Origin: Guyparkeria sp. WRN-7
GTDB lineage: Bacteria > Pseudomonadota > Gammaproteobacteria > Halothiobacillales > Halothiobacillaceae
Length of the DNA stretch: 64,000 nucleotides
Direction of reading: 5' to 3'
NCBI RefSeq assembly: GCF_001641825.1
Contig: NZ_LRFH01000002.1
Span: 216,669-280,668, forward strand
Below, one piece after another: positions 19,641 to 31,719 of this stretch. Under the pieces are notes generated by a model, which saw only the letters and a program-made list of their open reading frames with translations, searched no databases and was not told the DNA's origin. Within the stretch, counting starts at the first letter, position 1, and every line of letters begins with the position of its first letter. A program made the translations under genes and the position numbers.

Positions 19641-20930
19641 TCAGCCAGCCATGCGGGCGAAGACCCGGTCGGCCGCCTCGATGGTGGCGTAGATCTCGTC
19701 CTCGCCATGGGCCATCGAGACGAAGCCGGCCTCGAACGACGACGGTGCGAAGTAGACACCCTCGTCCAGCATGCCGTGGAAGAAGGTCTTGAACGCCTCC
19801 TTGTCGCAGGCGGTGGCATCGTTGAAGTTGGCCACGCGATCCTTGTCGGTGAAGAACAGGCCGAACATGCCGCCGGCATTCTGGGCGATCATCGGGATAT
19901 CGTGCTTCTTCGCCGCCTCGACCAGGCCGTCGCACAGCGTCTGGGTGCGGCGCGTGAGGACATCGAAGAATCCGGGCACGCGGATCAGCTCGAGCGTCTT
20001 CACGCCCGCAGCCATCGCCATCGGGTTACCCGAGAGGGTACCCGCGTGGTAGACCGGGCCCATCGGCGAAATCATCTCCATGATCTCGCGGCGACCACCA
20101 AAGGCACCGACCGGCATGCCGCCGCCGATTACCTTGCCCATGGTGGTCAGGTCCGGCTTGATGCCGTAGTGACCCTGCGCGCCACCCAGCGAGACACGGA
20201 AGCCGGTCATCACTTCGTCGAAGATCAGCACCGCACCGTACTCGTCGCAGACCTGGCGCAGGCCTTCGAGGAAGCCCGGCTCGGGGGGAATGCAGTTCAT
20301 GTTGCCGACCACCGGTTCGACGATGATCGCGGCAACCTCGTCGCCCACTTCCTCGAACACCTTCTTCACCTGGTCGAGGTTGTTGTACTCGACCGTGGTG
20401 GTCAGGTCGGCGAACGGCTTGGGCACGCCCGGCGAGCTCGGCACGCCGTGAGTGAGCGCGCCGGAGCCGGCCTCGACCAGCAGCGAGTCGGAATGGCCGT
20501 GGTAGTTGCCCTGGAACTTGACGATCCGGTCACGGCCGGTGAAACCGCGTGCCAGACGGATCGCGCTCATGGTCGCCTCGGTGCCCGAGGACGTCAGCCG
20601 CACCATGTCCATCGACGGCACCAGCTCGCAGAGCAGGTCCGCCATGCGGGTCTCGCTGACCGTCGGCGCGCCGAAGGAAAGCCCGTCCTTGGCCGCCTCG
20701 CGCACCGCCTCGATCACCTCCGGGTGCGCGTGGCCGAGGATCATCGGCCCCCAGGAGCCGACATAGTCGATGTAGGGCTTGTCGTTTTCGTCAAAGAAGC
20801 GGGCTCCCTCGGCGTGCTTGACGAACACCGGGTCGCCGCCGACCGAGCCGAAGGCGCGCACCGGCGAGTTCACCCCGCCGGGGATGTGGGCCTGTGCCTT
20901 TTCGAACAGCTCGTGGTTGGATGCGGTCAT
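19641..20930 (-). CDS. hemL: Glutamate-1-semialdehyde 2,1-aminomutase
   Basis: PLP enzyme making 5-aminolevulinate in the C5 tetrapyrrole pathway (haem, sirohaem, cobalamin). 429 residues. Visible are the start region [17 protein letters not shown], the PLP-Asp in FDEVMTGFR and the Schiff-base Lys in [21 protein letters not shown] 20930 overlaps the thiE stop by 1 bp, with a GGAGAA site 7 nt upstream. The thiE-hemL pairing is common in gammaproteobacteria; no functional reason is established. Confidence 0.97.
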   Translation of the reverse strand: MTASNHELFEKAQAHIPGGVNSPVRAFGSVGGDPVFVKHAEGARFFDENDKPYIDYVGSWGPMILGHAHPEVIEAVREAAKDGLSFGAPTVSETRMADLLCELVPSMDMVRLTSSGTEATMSAIRLARGFTGRDRIVKFQGNYHGHSDSLLVEAGSGALTHGVPSSPGVPKPFADLTTTVEYNNLDQVKKVFEEVGDEVAAIIVEPVVGNMNCIPPEPGFLEGLRQVCDEYGAVLIFDEVMTGFRVSLGGAQGHYGIKPDLTTMGKVIGGGMPVGAFGGRREIMEMISPMGPVYHAGTLSGNPMAMAAGVKTLELIRVPGFFDVLTRRTQTLCDGLVEAAKKHDIPMIAQNAGGMFGLFFTDKDRVANFNDATACDKEAFKTFFHGMLDEGVYFAPSSFEAGFVSMAHGEDEIYATIEAADRVFARMAG

Positions 20931-21637
20931 CAAGAATTCTCCGGATCTTCGCTTTTCTGAATGGTTTCGGTCGGGACGGTCGCCGCCGTATGGGCCATTG
21001 CGTCACAGAGGGCCTCGGCAGCGACACGGATGTCGGGGGCGGCGAACACTTCGCTGATCACCGCGATCATGTCGGGTCGGTGCGGCATCAGTTCGCCGAC
21101 GTTCGCCGCCGTGATGCCACCGATGCTGCAGACCGGCCGGTCCAGCCGCTCACGGGCCCAGCCGAGAACGTCGGCCGGCGCACCGGGCGCATGCGGCTTG
21201 GTCGGCGAGGGAAACATCGCGCCGAAGGCCAGATAGTCGGCACCCTCGGCGGCCGCCTGCTCCGCCCGCAGCCGGTCAGCATAGCAAGACACACCGATGA
21301 TCGCATCGAGCCCCTCGGCGGCGAATCGGGCACGGGTTTCGGCGAGCGGCGCATCGTCACGACCGAGGTGAACGCCGGAGGCACCCACCTCGATCGCGAG
21401 TGCCACGTCGTCATTGACGATGAAGGGACAGCCGTGACGACGGCACAACTCGGCCAGCGCCGCCGCCTCGTCGCGGCGCCTTCCCACCTCGTCGCTCTTG
21501 TCACGGTACTGCACTATCCGGGCACCGCCAGTGATCGCCTCGCTTACCGCCTCGACCAGCGACTCGCGCTGAAAACGGCGGGTATCGGTGATCACGTACA
21601 GGCCAGTCAGGTCGTCCCGGGTCATTGTCTCGCTCAT
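20930..21637 (-). CDS. thiE: Thiamine-phosphate synthase
   Basis: Joins HMP-pyrophosphate and thiazole phosphate to thiamine phosphate. 235 residues in a TIM-barrel: LYVITDTR at the start, [27 protein letters not shown], and the phosphate loop [13 protein letters not shown] 21637 overlaps the glk stop by 4 bp. No other thi gene or TPP riboswitch is seen. The C-terminal 25 residues (Thr/Glu-rich) are an extension over the usual 210. Confidence 0.95.
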   Translation of the reverse strand: MSETMTRDDLTGLYVITDTRRFQRESLVEAVSEAITGGARIVQYRDKSDEVGRRRDEAAALAELCRRHGCPFIVNDDVALAIEVGASGVHLGRDDAPLAETRARFAAEGLDAIIGVSCYADRLRAEQAAAEGADYLAFGAMFPSPTKPHAPGAPADVLGWARERLDRPVCSIGGITAANVGELMPHRPDMIAVISEVFAAPDIRVAAEALCDAMAHTAATVPTETIQKSEDPENS

Positions 21638-22641
21638 CGTGTTTGGCTGTGCTCCTCTGCCAGCCGTCGTGCACCGGCAAGGCCCAGATTGCCGTCCGGC
21701 ACCACCCACAGCGGCATGCGACCGAGCATGGTCGCAAAGCGGCCCTTGTCGAGAAAGCCCTCCAGCGTGTACTCACGCAGGAACGGCAGGATATAGCCGA
21801 CGATGGCACCGGCCAGAAACACCCCGCCCGTCGGCAGTGTCTTCAATGCCAGATTGCCGGCCTCGGCCCCCAGGATACGGGCGAACATCCGGCAGGCGAT
21901 CACCGCGCACTCGTCCTCCCCCTGGCCGGCCCAACGGGTGATCAGGGCATTGGCATCGCTGGTCTCGGCGAGGCGCTGATCGGCATCGGCCGCCGGCCGG
22001 CCCAGACCAGCCTGTCGAGCGAAGGCATATAGGGAAGAAAAGCCGTCACCGCTGAGGATGCGTTCATAGCTGACATGCCCGCCGAAACGGCCGCGCAGGA
22101 AGGTCAGCAACGCGGTCTCGCGATCGTCGTTGGGGGCGAAGTCACAGTGCCCGCCCTCGCTCGGCATCGGGCAATGGCGCTCGCCATCGTGGAAGAACAC
22201 CGCCTCGCCCAGACCGGTACCCGGCGCGATGATCGCCGCGTGCCCCGACCCGATATCCGCCTCCGGGTTGAGGTTGACGCGCTGATCCACCGGGCTGGAA
22301 AGCGCTCCCATGCCCACCGCGATCAGATCGTTGGCCAGATGCACGTTGGCCCCGCCCAACACACGACTCAGCTCGTCCGCCGACACCGTCCACGGCAGGT
22401 TGGTCGCCTGCACGCGAGCTTCCCTGCCCTCGCCGCGAACCGGGCCGGCCACGCCGAAGGCCGCCGCGTCGATCGTGCCGAAGCGGCTTGCCTGAACCTG
22501 ATCCAGAAAGGCGCTCAGCAGTGTTGGGAAGTCGGCATGCTCGCGACTTGCGAGCGTCCGCTCGACCTGCGCATCCGCCTCGCCCGGCTGGTACAACAAC
22601 AGCCGCGAGCGCGTCCCCCCGATATCACCAGCGAGAATCAT
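21634..22641 (-). CDS. glk: Glucokinase
   Basis: ATP-dependent glucokinase of the GlkA/Glk (non-ROK) family, phosphorylating glucose to glucose 6-phosphate. 335 residues: the ATP-binding N-terminal MILAGDIGGTRSRLLLY, VAGPVRG, the catalytic Asp in NDLIAVGMGAL, and APGTGLGEAVFF. The start ATG 22641 overlaps the upstream gene's stop by 4 bp; a longer reading upstream is only the shadow of that gene. Being coupled to a glucan hydrolase-like gene suggests it consumes glucose released from maltodextrin or glycogen. Confidence 0.94.
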   Translation of the reverse strand: MILAGDIGGTRSRLLLYQPGEADAQVERTLASREHADFPTLLSAFLDQVQASRFGTIDAAAFGVAGPVRGEGREARVQATNLPWTVSADELSRVLGGANVHLANDLIAVGMGALSSPVDQRVNLNPEADIGSGHAAIIAPGTGLGEAVFFHDGERHCPMPSEGGHCDFAPNDDRETALLTFLRGRFGGHVSYERILSGDGFSSLYAFARQAGLGRPAADADQRLAETSDANALITRWAGQGEDECAVIACRMFARILGAEAGNLALKTLPTGGVFLAGAIVGYILPFLREYTLEGFLDKGRFATMLGRMPLWVVPDGNLGLAGARRLAEEHSQTR

Positions 22642-25600
22642 TCCCCGGCCCTCTCCTCTTGTGATGGTTCCACATCGGCCCGAAGCAGGTATTCCAGTGC
22701 CGCGGTCACCCAATCGGCCACCGACGCGGGCGGCAGACGGTAGAATGCCTGCCAGGCATCCGCGCGTCGTTCGTCGTAACGCTCGGCTTCCTCGGGGTGC
22801 TCGTCGAGCCAGGCCAGCCGTACGGCGTAGCCGGTCAGCACGTCGAGCACCAGCGGTTCGGCGATCGACAGTTCCGGCGTGCCCGCCGTGATTTCCGACA
22901 GCGTCGCCAATGTCTCGATACACAACTGACGATACTCCGGGGCCTCGATCCGGTTCAGGCGGTGCTCGACGGCCAGGGCGAAGTTGTGCTCGCCGGCGGT
23001 GTACTGCCCACGATACAACTGGCTGTCGATCACGCTACGCGCATCGAAGCGGTTGCCGATCACCAGCGCCGGAACATGCCCCAGCAGTTGCCAGACACCC
23101 CGATAGAAGTCCTCGGGCAGACGACTCATCGCCCCCTCGATCTGACGGCGCTGGTACCAGTCCATCCGCCGGTCCTGGTCGACCGTTTCGGGAAGCAGCG
23201 CATCGATACGGTGTTCCTCGGCCCTTGTCAGGGAGACGCTTCCCCCATCCTGTCGGTGAAGCGCCTCGAGCCGTCCGGGATGACCCCGCCAGGCGATTGC
23301 CTCGCGCAGGCGCTGGCGCAGCATGTGCGGCGGCATGGCGACCAGATCGTCAAGCGCCCGCGACGGATCGACACGTGCTTCACGGACCTGCAATGCCACC
23401 AGGATCTGCAGCAGCGGCCCGGTGCGCAGGGTGATGACGTTGTCGAACAACGCCGGCTCGGCGCGCAGCCAGGCACCCAGGTGGATCACCATCTCCTGCG
23501 TCAGCGCCCGCTCGCGCCAGTCATCGCCGCAATAGGCCGCGATGCGCTGCAGTATTTCCTGGTTGGACACCGGCACATCGATCACCGCCCGGCGCGAATA
23601 CGAGCGCCCCACCGCGACGCGCTTCTGATGGACGATCAGATCCATCATGGCCACCTCGAGGAAGGCATCGACCACCCCAGCCATCTCCGCGGCCTTGCGC
23701 ATGAGCCGCCAGGCACCAAGGGATTGCGCGACACGAAACACCCCCTCGCGGTGGCCATCGAGGTCTCGACTGACCCCGTTGGCGTCGATGAAGCGCTGAT
23801 CGGCAGACAGGTCGGACCGGCCCAGCCGGCCCAGGACCTCCAGGCGCTCGTCCAGCGCCTGCGCATGAGCATAGGCCTGCAGTAGCTGTTCGAGCGAAGG
23901 CGTATCGCCCAGCTGCTCCTCGAGTGCCGCCACATCCCCGTTGAGTTGCCAGTCGACCTCGGGCAGGGGCGCAGGTGGCTCCCACGTCGGCAGGGGGCCG
24001 GGCAGACAGCGGTGCAGGACAGACGCGTCGAGATCACCCAGCGAACCGAGGCGAACCGGCACCCCATCGACGAGACCGCTGACCAGTTCATCGCGGCAGA
24101 AGGCGACAAAGGCTTCCCCGTCGGGCTCGGCAAGCATCCAGTCCGCCACCGGCACCACGAACAGCGGACGCGCGGGACTGCGCCATTGTCGAGCGAGATA
24201 GCCGATCGCGGTACGCATCTCGTGCACCAACAGCTGGACGTCTCGCCCCAGCAGGAACGTCCGGGTATCGAACAGTGCCGGGATCAACGCCCGGCTCTCG
24301 TCGGCCGAATCAATCATGGCGGCAGTCGCCAGCCCCAGCAGCCGCCGTCGTGGTCGACCACCGAGGCCGAGTCGCCCGTTGCCTCCCAGCGAGGCCAGCC
24401 GTTCGATCAGCACGTCTGCGGGAATCGCGCCCGGCACCGCCCGGTCCCGCATTTCCACCGGGGCGACGCCGGCCGATCCCAGTCGCGCCATCGCGTCGGA
24501 CGATTCGGCCAGCAGGGCGACACCCACTTCGGCCGGGCCGTTGCCTGCCGGCCGGGCATGCCGACCGAGGGGATCGATATCCTCCGGGACAATGCGCTTC
24601 GTGCACAGCAGGCGACCGACCACCCAGAGGCTTTGCGCCCACACCAGCGGCCGGTTGGCGTTGGCCAAGCGTCGGCTCGAGCCGGGCTGTTCGCGTTCGG
24701 CGTCGATCGACTCGGGAGGCACGTAGTAGAGCTCCGGCAACGCCGGCTGGGCGTTCTCGCACACGGCCAGCTCCCGTAACCGCCGACCGTAGGACGCCGC
24801 CGCGGACCGGTCGCCGGCAAAGCAGGCGTTGATCTGCCGATAGGCGATGAACAAGGGCCACTCGCACTCGATCCGGGCGAAGGCCTCCAGCTCCTCGGGT
24901 TCGTAATGAAGCTTGTTCTCGTCCTCGATCGCGGTCTGGTGGCCGTCACGCAGGAAGCGCTTGTAGCCGTAACGACCGGCAAGCCGCTCCTCGATACGAT
25001 CGCTCACCTGTGCGGCGAGGTCCTCATGCGCCACGGCGAAGGCCGGATAGCCAATCACCGCCAGTAGCGCGGAATCGATCTCCTTGGAGGCCGATTCGCG
25101 GGGCAGGATCGCCTCGAGGCACTGGGCGACCCGGACGATGTCATCGGGAACGACGTGCAGGCGGGTGGCCTCGTCACCCCGCTCGCCGAACAGGTCGAAG
25201 CCGTCGGCCGCTTCCAGCGCGGCGAGCACCATCCCCAGCGAGCTGGCATTGAGCTCGCGCACGCCGATATTGATCTTGTTGCCCCGCTCCCAGATGCCGT
25301 AGTCAGGCGTGACGTAGGCACGCGACAGATACCAGACCAGGTTCTGGACGAAGTCGACCTCGTCGCGGCTCTGAACGATGGTCAGCCCGCCGGCGGTCAT
25401 CTGCATCAGCATCAGGAGAAACAGCGAGGTGGCATCCAGCTGCAGATGCCCCCACTCCTCGTCGCCGACCACCGCCTCGCCCGTCGCGGTGTCGTACTTG
25501 GCGTGCAGGGCGTCGATCGGATCGAGACTGTGCTTGAAGCGCTCGACCCGATCGGACTGACGCATCATGGCCTGCAGCAGGCCACGCATGTTGCGCACGA

Positions 25601-25871
25601 CGGCCTGCTCGAGTTCGAAGGCGCGCGCAGACTGCCCTTCCCGCCGGCAGGCAATGCCGAGTGCCCAGGGGGCCAGAATGCTGTAGACGTTGTCGCGCAC
25701 CCAGGCATCGGTGTAGTCGCCATGGGCGGTGACGGCGGTGCTCGCCGGCAACAGGCCGGTGATCGGGTGCTGTCGATCGAGGATATGGCGACGCACCTCC
25801 GCGAACAGGGCGTCGAGCGACGCCTCGTCGCGTTCGGCGAGGTCGGGAGAAGACGGTCGGCCAGTCGTCAT
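22638..25871 (-). CDS. Very large glycoside hydrolase family 15 / phosphorylase-kinase alpha-like protein
   Basis: 1077 residues, about twice the length of a classic GH15 glucoamylase. The first 450 residues resemble the (alpha/alpha)6 GH15 domain of eukaryotic phosphorylase kinase regulatory chains: ASTAVTAHGDYTDAWVRDNVYSILAPWALG, QLDATSLFLLML, GRYGYKRFLRDGHQTAIEDENKLHYEPEELEAFARIECEWPLF. The rest is a long helical region with LAPLYYV-like and WYQRRQIEGAMSRLP segments typical of the same family. Bacterial homologues are poorly characterised; glucan hydrolysis or glucan sensing is plausible. The chosen ATG is 25871; a GTG at 25916 is possible and no good ribosome site precedes either. The end overlaps glk. 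Confidence 0.85.
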   Translation of the reverse strand: MTTGRPSSPDLAERDEASLDALFAEVRRHILDRQHPITGLLPASTAVTAHGDYTDAWVRDNVYSILAPWALGIACRREGQSARAFELEQAVVRNMRGLLQAMMRQSDRVERFKHSLDPIDALHAKYDTATGEAVVGDEEWGHLQLDATSLFLLMLMQMTAGGLTIVQSRDEVDFVQNLVWYLSRAYVTPDYGIWERGNKINIGVRELNASSLGMVLAALEAADGFDLFGERGDEATRLHVVPDDIVRVAQCLEAILPRESASKEIDSALLAVIGYPAFAVAHEDLAAQVSDRIEERLAGRYGYKRFLRDGHQTAIEDENKLHYEPEELEAFARIECEWPLFIAYRQINACFAGDRSAAASYGRRLRELAVCENAQPALPELYYVPPESIDAEREQPGSSRRLANANRPLVWAQSLWVVGRLLCTKRIVPEDIDPLGRHARPAGNGPAEVGVALLAESSDAMARLGSAGVAPVEMRDRAVPGAIPADVLIERLASLGGNGRLGLGGRPRRRLLGLATAAMIDSADESRALIPALFDTRTFLLGRDVQLLVHEMRTAIGYLARQWRSPARPLFVVPVADWMLAEPDGEAFVAFCRDELVSGLVDGVPVRLGSLGDLDASVLHRCLPGPLPTWEPPAPLPEVDWQLNGDVAALEEQLGDTPSLEQLLQAYAHAQALDERLEVLGRLGRSDLSADQRFIDANGVSRDLDGHREGVFRVAQSLGAWRLMRKAAEMAGVVDAFLEVAMMDLIVHQKRVAVGRSYSRRAVIDVPVSNQEILQRIAAYCGDDWRERALTQEMVIHLGAWLRAEPALFDNVITLRTGPLLQILVALQVREARVDPSRALDDLVAMPPHMLRQRLREAIAWRGHPGRLEALHRQDGGSVSLTRAEEHRIDALLPETVDQDRRMDWYQRRQIEGAMSRLPEDFYRGVWQLLGHVPALVIGNRFDARSVIDSQLYRGQYTAGEHNFALAVEHRLNRIEAPEYRQLCIETLATLSEITAGTPELSIAEPLVLDVLTGYAVRLAWLDEHPEEAERYDERRADAWQAFYRLPPASVADWVTAALEYLLRADVEPSQEERAGE

Positions 25872-25970
25872 GTTGGATACCGGGTGGTCTGACGGCCCGG
25901 CTGGCCCGGGCCCCACGCTCAGTATGGAGTCGTTATGCGCTTTCGGCCAGTGGGGCGAGCGAGCGCGGCC

Positions 25971-26930
25971 TCAGTGCCGGGTGGATTCCGGCGGCTCGAC
26001 GCTGGCGTTGGTCAGCAGCTGCTCGACGTCGACCCGGTCGAAGCGATACAGGCTGCCGCAGAAGTCGCAGTGGATCTCGATCAGCCCGGGCGGGGTGTCC
26101 TCGCTCGCCAGCGTCGCGTCGAGCTCCTCCCGGCCAAGTCCGGCCAGCATCTGACCCACCGCCTCTCGACTGCAGCCACAGCTGAAGGCGACACGGGCGA
26201 CGTCATGGATACGCAGGGCGTCCTGGTGAAACAGTCGGTGCAGCAGCTCCGGCGCCGTGACCGCACGCATCTCCGCCTGCCCTTTCTCGCCGACCAGCGT
26301 GTCCACCAGCTTGCCGACATGCTCGAAACCTTGGGCCGACGGGCCGCGGGCCGGCACGATCCCGCCGGTTTCCGGCATCTGCTGGACGAGCATCCCGGCG
26401 GTGACCTCCCGATCGGCGGAGAGGACCAGGCGGGTCGGCAGTTGCTCGGATTGCTGGAAATAGCCCTCGATGGCGTCGGCCAGTGACGCCCCCTCGATCG
26501 GTACCAGTGACTGGTAGCGCGTACCCTCGTCCGGTTCGATGGTCAGCACCAACTGGCCACGGCCGAGCAGCGCCTCCAGTCCCTCGCCGGCCTGTGCCAG
26601 CCGTTCGTCGTCCCACTTCGCCATGCAGCGGAAGCGGCGGTCCGAGCTTACCTGCACCACCAGCAGGTTGATCGGACCATGACCGGCGAACTGCAGGATC
26701 AGGCGACCTTCGAACTTGAGGCTCGCCACCATCAGCACCGCCCCGGCCACGGCCTCGCCCAGGAGTGCGGCCACCGCCGGCGGGTAGTCGTGATTCTCGA
26801 TCGCCGCCTGCCAGGTCGACTCCAGGCGCAGCGAGACACCCCGCACCAGCCCGTCCTCGAACGAGAAACGGAACAGCTCGTCGCCCTGCGGCAGGTTGTG
26901 CCAGTCGATCGATTCCTGCGTGTCAGTCAT
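25971..26930 (-). CDS. hslO: Redox-regulated chaperone Hsp33
   Basis: Cytosolic holdase activated by oxidative unfolding. 319 residues: N-terminal domain (ELFRFSFEDGLVRGVSLRLE), then the C-terminal redox switch with CxC (SCGCSREA) and, 28 residues later, CxxC (HCDFCGSLYRF), the four cysteines that bind zinc when reduced. It stands alone between the GH15-like gene and gatB, with about 30 bp to gatB. In proteobacteria hslO often neighbours pckA; not here. Confidence 0.96.
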   Translation of the reverse strand: MTDTQESIDWHNLPQGDELFRFSFEDGLVRGVSLRLESTWQAAIENHDYPPAVAALLGEAVAGAVLMVASLKFEGRLILQFAGHGPINLLVVQVSSDRRFRCMAKWDDERLAQAGEGLEALLGRGQLVLTIEPDEGTRYQSLVPIEGASLADAIEGYFQQSEQLPTRLVLSADREVTAGMLVQQMPETGGIVPARGPSAQGFEHVGKLVDTLVGEKGQAEMRAVTAPELLHRLFHQDALRIHDVARVAFSCGCSREAVGQMLAGLGREELDATLASEDTPPGLIEIHCDFCGSLYRFDRVDVEQLLTNASVEPPESTRH

Positions 26931-26960
26931 GCCGGCCTCCGGAAAAGGGGGAGCGTCGGG

Positions 26961-28430
26961 TCACTCGCCGTCGAGACGACGCTTGAGCACCTCGTTGACG
27001 GCCTTGGGGTTGGCCTTGCCCTTGGCGGCCTTCATCACCTGACCGACGAAGAAGCCGAACAGCTTGTCCTTGCCGCCCCGATAGGCCTCGACCTGCCCGG
27101 GGTTGGCCTCGATCACCTCGTCGACCATCGCCTCGATCGCGCCGGTATCCGAGATCTGCTTCAGTCCGCGCGCCTCGATGATCGCGTCGACCGAACCGCC
27201 CTCCTCGGCCAGGGCTTCGAAGACCTCGCGGCCGAGCTTGTTCGACAGCGTGCCATCATTGATGCGCTCGAGCAGATCGGCCAGCTTGTCGGCCGGGACC
27301 GGACACTCGCCGATCTCGAGCTCGAGCCGGTTCAGCAACGCGGCGACCTCGCCCATCACCCAGTTGGCGGCGAGCTTGGCATCGCTGCCTTCGCGGGCGA
27401 TCACGGCCTCGAAGTACTCGGCGGTCGCCCGGCTGGAGGTGAGCACGCCGGCGTCGTAGGCGCTCAGGCCGTACTCGGTCTGGTAACGGCCGGCCTTGGC
27501 GTCCGGCAGTTCGGGGAGCTCGGCGCGCCAAGACTCGATGGTCGCCTCGTCCAGCTCGACCGGCAGCAGGTCCGGGCAGGGGAAGTAGCGGTAGTCGTCC
27601 GCCTCTTCCTTGGTGCGCATCAGACGCGTCTCGTCACGGTCCGGGTCGTACAGGCGCGTGGCCTGCACCACCTCGCCGCCGGTCTCGAGCAGGTCGATCT
27701 GACGCTCGATCTCGAACTCGATCGCCCGCTGCAGGAAACGGAACGAGTTGACGTTCTTGATCTCGGTGCGGGTGCCGAATGCCTCGTCGCCCTCGGGGCG
27801 CACGGAGATGTTGGCATCGACCCGGAACGAGCCTTCCTGCATGTTGCCGTCGCAGATGCCCAGGTACTGCACGATCGCGTGGATCTTTCGGGCATAGGCG
27901 ACCGCCTGCTCGGGACTGCGCATGTCCGGCTCGGAGACGATCTCGATCAGCGGCGTGCCGGCGCGATTGAGGTCGATGCCGGACATGCCGTGGAAGTCCT
28001 CGTGCAGCGACTTGCCGGCATCCTCCTCGAGGTGCGCGCGGGTCACGCGGATGGTGTGTTCGCGCGCCTTCTTGCCCTCGCCGGTGGTGATGGTCACCTC
28101 GCCGCCGACGACAATCGGGCGGGCCAGCTGCGTCGTCTGGTAGCCCTTGGGCAGGTCCGGATAGAAGTAGTTCTTGCGATCGAAGCTCGAGACCCGCGAG
28201 ATGTCCGCGTCGATCGCCAGACCGAACAGCGAGGCCATGCGGACCGCGCCCTCGTTGAGCACGGGCAGCACGCCCGGCAGGCCGAGATCCACCGCGCAGG
28301 CCTGGGCGTTGGGCTCGGCGCCGAAGGCGGTCGACGCCCCGGAGAAGATCTTGGAACGGGTGGCCAGCTGGGCGTGGATCTCCAGGCCGATGACGGCCTC
28401 CCAGCCCGAAGGGATTGCGTATTGACTCAT
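26961..28430 (-). CDS. gatB: Aspartyl/glutamyl-tRNA amidotransferase subunit B
   Basis: Kinase and tRNA-binding subunit of GatCAB, which amidates Glu-tRNA(Gln) and/or Asp-tRNA(Asn). 489 residues: cradle domain beginning [42 protein letters not shown], and a C-terminal YqeY/tail domain with [16 protein letters not shown]. It is 11 bp after gatA. The complete gatCAB set implies that at least one amide aminoacyl-tRNA is made indirectly. Confidence 0.97.
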   Translation of the reverse strand: MSQYAIPSGWEAVIGLEIHAQLATRSKIFSGASTAFGAEPNAQACAVDLGLPGVLPVLNEGAVRMASLFGLAIDADISRVSSFDRKNYFYPDLPKGYQTTQLARPIVVGGEVTITTGEGKKAREHTIRVTRAHLEEDAGKSLHEDFHGMSGIDLNRAGTPLIEIVSEPDMRSPEQAVAYARKIHAIVQYLGICDGNMQEGSFRVDANISVRPEGDEAFGTRTEIKNVNSFRFLQRAIEFEIERQIDLLETGGEVVQATRLYDPDRDETRLMRTKEEADDYRYFPCPDLLPVELDEATIESWRAELPELPDAKAGRYQTEYGLSAYDAGVLTSSRATAEYFEAVIAREGSDAKLAANWVMGEVAALLNRLELEIGECPVPADKLADLLERINDGTLSNKLGREVFEALAEEGGSVDAIIEARGLKQISDTGAIEAMVDEVIEANPGQVEAYRGGKDKLFGFFVGQVMKAAKGKANPKAVNEVLKRRLDGE

Positions 28431-28441
28431 GCGTGCTGTCC

Positions 28442-29929
28442 TTACCCTTCGCGGTTGTCGTTGGCGGAGTCACCAGCGATCGACGGCATGCGCTCATGCC
28501 AGTCGACACGCTGCTGGTACTGGTGGGCGACGTTGAGCAGGCGGCCTTCGTCGAAGTGGCGGCCGATCAGCTGCAGGCCGACCGGGCGGCCGTTGACGAA
28601 GCCGGCCGGGACCGACATCCCCGGCAGACCGGCGAGGTTTACCGGGATGGTGAAGATGTCCTCGAGGTACATCTTGGCCGGGTCGTCGCTGTGCGCACCG
28701 CGATCGAAGGCCGGGGTCGGCGTGACCGGGCCGGCGATCAGGTCGCACTGGTCGAAGGCGCGCTGGAAGTGCTCGGTCACCAGGCGGCGGGCCTTCTGCG
28801 CGCGACGGTAAAAGGCGTCGTAATAACCGGCGGAGAGCGCGTAGGTGCCCACCAGGATGCGGCGCTTGACCTCCGAGCCGAAGCCTTCCGAACGGGTGCG
28901 CTCGTAGAGATCCTGCAGGTCCTTGGGGTCCTCGCAGCGGTAGCCGAAACGCACACCGTCGAAGCGCGACAGGTTCGAGGAGGCCTCGGCCGGCGCGAGC
29001 AGGTAGTAGGCGGCCAGGGCGATGTCGGCATCCGGCAGGTCGATCTCGACCATCCGTGCGCCGGCGGCACGCAGCTCGTCGATTGCCGCGGTGACGGCGT
29101 CACCCACCGCCGGGTCGAGCGCATCGGAGAACCACTGCTTGGGGATGCCCACGCGCAGGCCCTCGATCGACCCGTCGAGACCGGCGACGTAGTCCGGCAC
29201 GGCCTCGTCGGACGAGGTGGAATCCTTCGGGTCGAAACCGGCCATCTCGCCCAGCACCAGCGCGCAGTCGGCAGCCGACTTGGCGATCACGCCGCCCTGA
29301 TCGAAGCTCGAGGCATAGGCGATCATCCCGTAACGCGAGACGCGCCCGTAGGTGGGCTTGATGCCGGTCACGCCGCAGAAGGCCGCGGGCTGGCGGATCG
29401 AGCCGCCGGTGTCGGTGCCGGTGGCGAACGGTACCAGCCGGGCGGCGACCGCCGCCGCCGAACCACCGGAGGAGCCGCCGGGAACGGCAGCGGTATCCCA
29501 GGGGTTCGCCACCGCGCCGAAATGGCTGTTCTCGTTGGACGAACCCATCGCGAACTCGTCCATGTTCGCCTTGCCCAGCAGCACCGCGCCGCTCTGGCTC
29601 AGACGCTCGTGGACGGTCGAGTCGTAGGGCGCGACCCAGTCACCGAGCATGCGCGAGCCGCAGGTCGTGCGGGTGCCCTTGGCGCAGAAGATGTCCTTGT
29701 GCGCGTAGGGGATTCCGGCCAGCGGCCCGTCGGTCGATGCCGGCGCGTTTGCCTCGACGCGACTGATCAGGCTGTTGAGTTCGGGGTCGATCGTCTCGAT
29801 ACGTCGCTCGAAGGCCGCGGCCAGGTCATTGGCCGAGAGCTCGCCGGCGGCCAGCCAGTCCTTGAGCTGGGCGATCGAGGCGTTGATCAGCGCGGCATCG
29901 CCGCCTTGAGGTGAATCATTCGTGGACAC
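28442..29929 (-). CDS. gatA: Aspartyl/glutamyl-tRNA amidotransferase subunit A
   Basis: Amidase that releases ammonia from glutamine for GatB. 495 residues with the Ser-cisSer-Lys triad: Lys in [11 protein letters not shown], cis-Ser in [10 protein letters not shown] and nucleophile Ser in [11 protein letters not shown]. The start is GTG at 29929, with a GGGGAA site about 8 nt upstream. gatC lies 63 bp further upstream, a slightly larger gap than between gatA and gatB. Confidence 0.97.
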   Translation of the reverse strand: MSTNDSPQGGDAALINASIAQLKDWLAAGELSANDLAAAFERRIETIDPELNSLISRVEANAPASTDGPLAGIPYAHKDIFCAKGTRTTCGSRMLGDWVAPYDSTVHERLSQSGAVLLGKANMDEFAMGSSNENSHFGAVANPWDTAAVPGGSSGGSAAAVAARLVPFATGTDTGGSIRQPAAFCGVTGIKPTYGRVSRYGMIAYASSFDQGGVIAKSAADCALVLGEMAGFDPKDSTSSDEAVPDYVAGLDGSIEGLRVGIPKQWFSDALDPAVGDAVTAAIDELRAAGARMVEIDLPDADIALAAYYLLAPAEASSNLSRFDGVRFGYRCEDPKDLQDLYERTRSEGFGSEVKRRILVGTYALSAGYYDAFYRRAQKARRLVTEHFQRAFDQCDLIAGPVTPTPAFDRGAHSDDPAKMYLEDIFTIPVNLAGLPGMSVPAGFVNGRPVGLQLIGRHFDEGRLLNVAHQYQQRVDWHERMPSIAGDSANDNREG

Positions 29930-29992
29930 GGAATGGGTTCCCCTGCCTTGAAGAAGATGATGAGTGGGCGTGTCGGTCGCGGCCGACCGGGA

Positions 29993-30280
29993 CTATTCGA
30001 TGACCTTGGGCACCAGGAACAGGCCGTTTTCCTGCGCCGGCGCGCCTTCCATCAGCGTGTCGCGCTGGTCGGTCTCGGTGACCTCGTCGGGACGCAGCCG
30101 CTGGGTCTGGTCGAGCGGGTGGGCCATCGGCTCGAGATCGTTGAGGCGCGGGTCGTCCAGCAGACGCGCCTGGTCGAGGATGGCATTGAGGTCCGTGCGC
30201 AGCGCCTCGGTCGACTCCGGCTCGACGGCGATCCGGGCGAGATGTGCCACTGCCTGCAACTGGTCATTGGTCAACGACAT
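29993..30280 (-). CDS. gatC: Aspartyl/glutamyl-tRNA amidotransferase subunit C
   Basis: Small clamp subunit wrapping the GatA-GatB interface. 95 residues with DQLQAVAHLARIAVEPE and the conserved PMAHPLDQTQRLRPDEV segment. It starts at ATG 30280 with AAGGGG 8 nt before it. First gene of gatCAB, divergent from mreB across a 390-bp gap. Confidence 0.96.
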   Translation of the reverse strand: MSLTNDQLQAVAHLARIAVEPESTEALRTDLNAILDQARLLDDPRLNDLEPMAHPLDQTQRLRPDEVTETDQRDTLMEGAPAQENGLFLVPKVIE

Positions 30281-31708
<1,428 letters not shown>

Positions 31709-31719
31709 CGGCGCCGACG

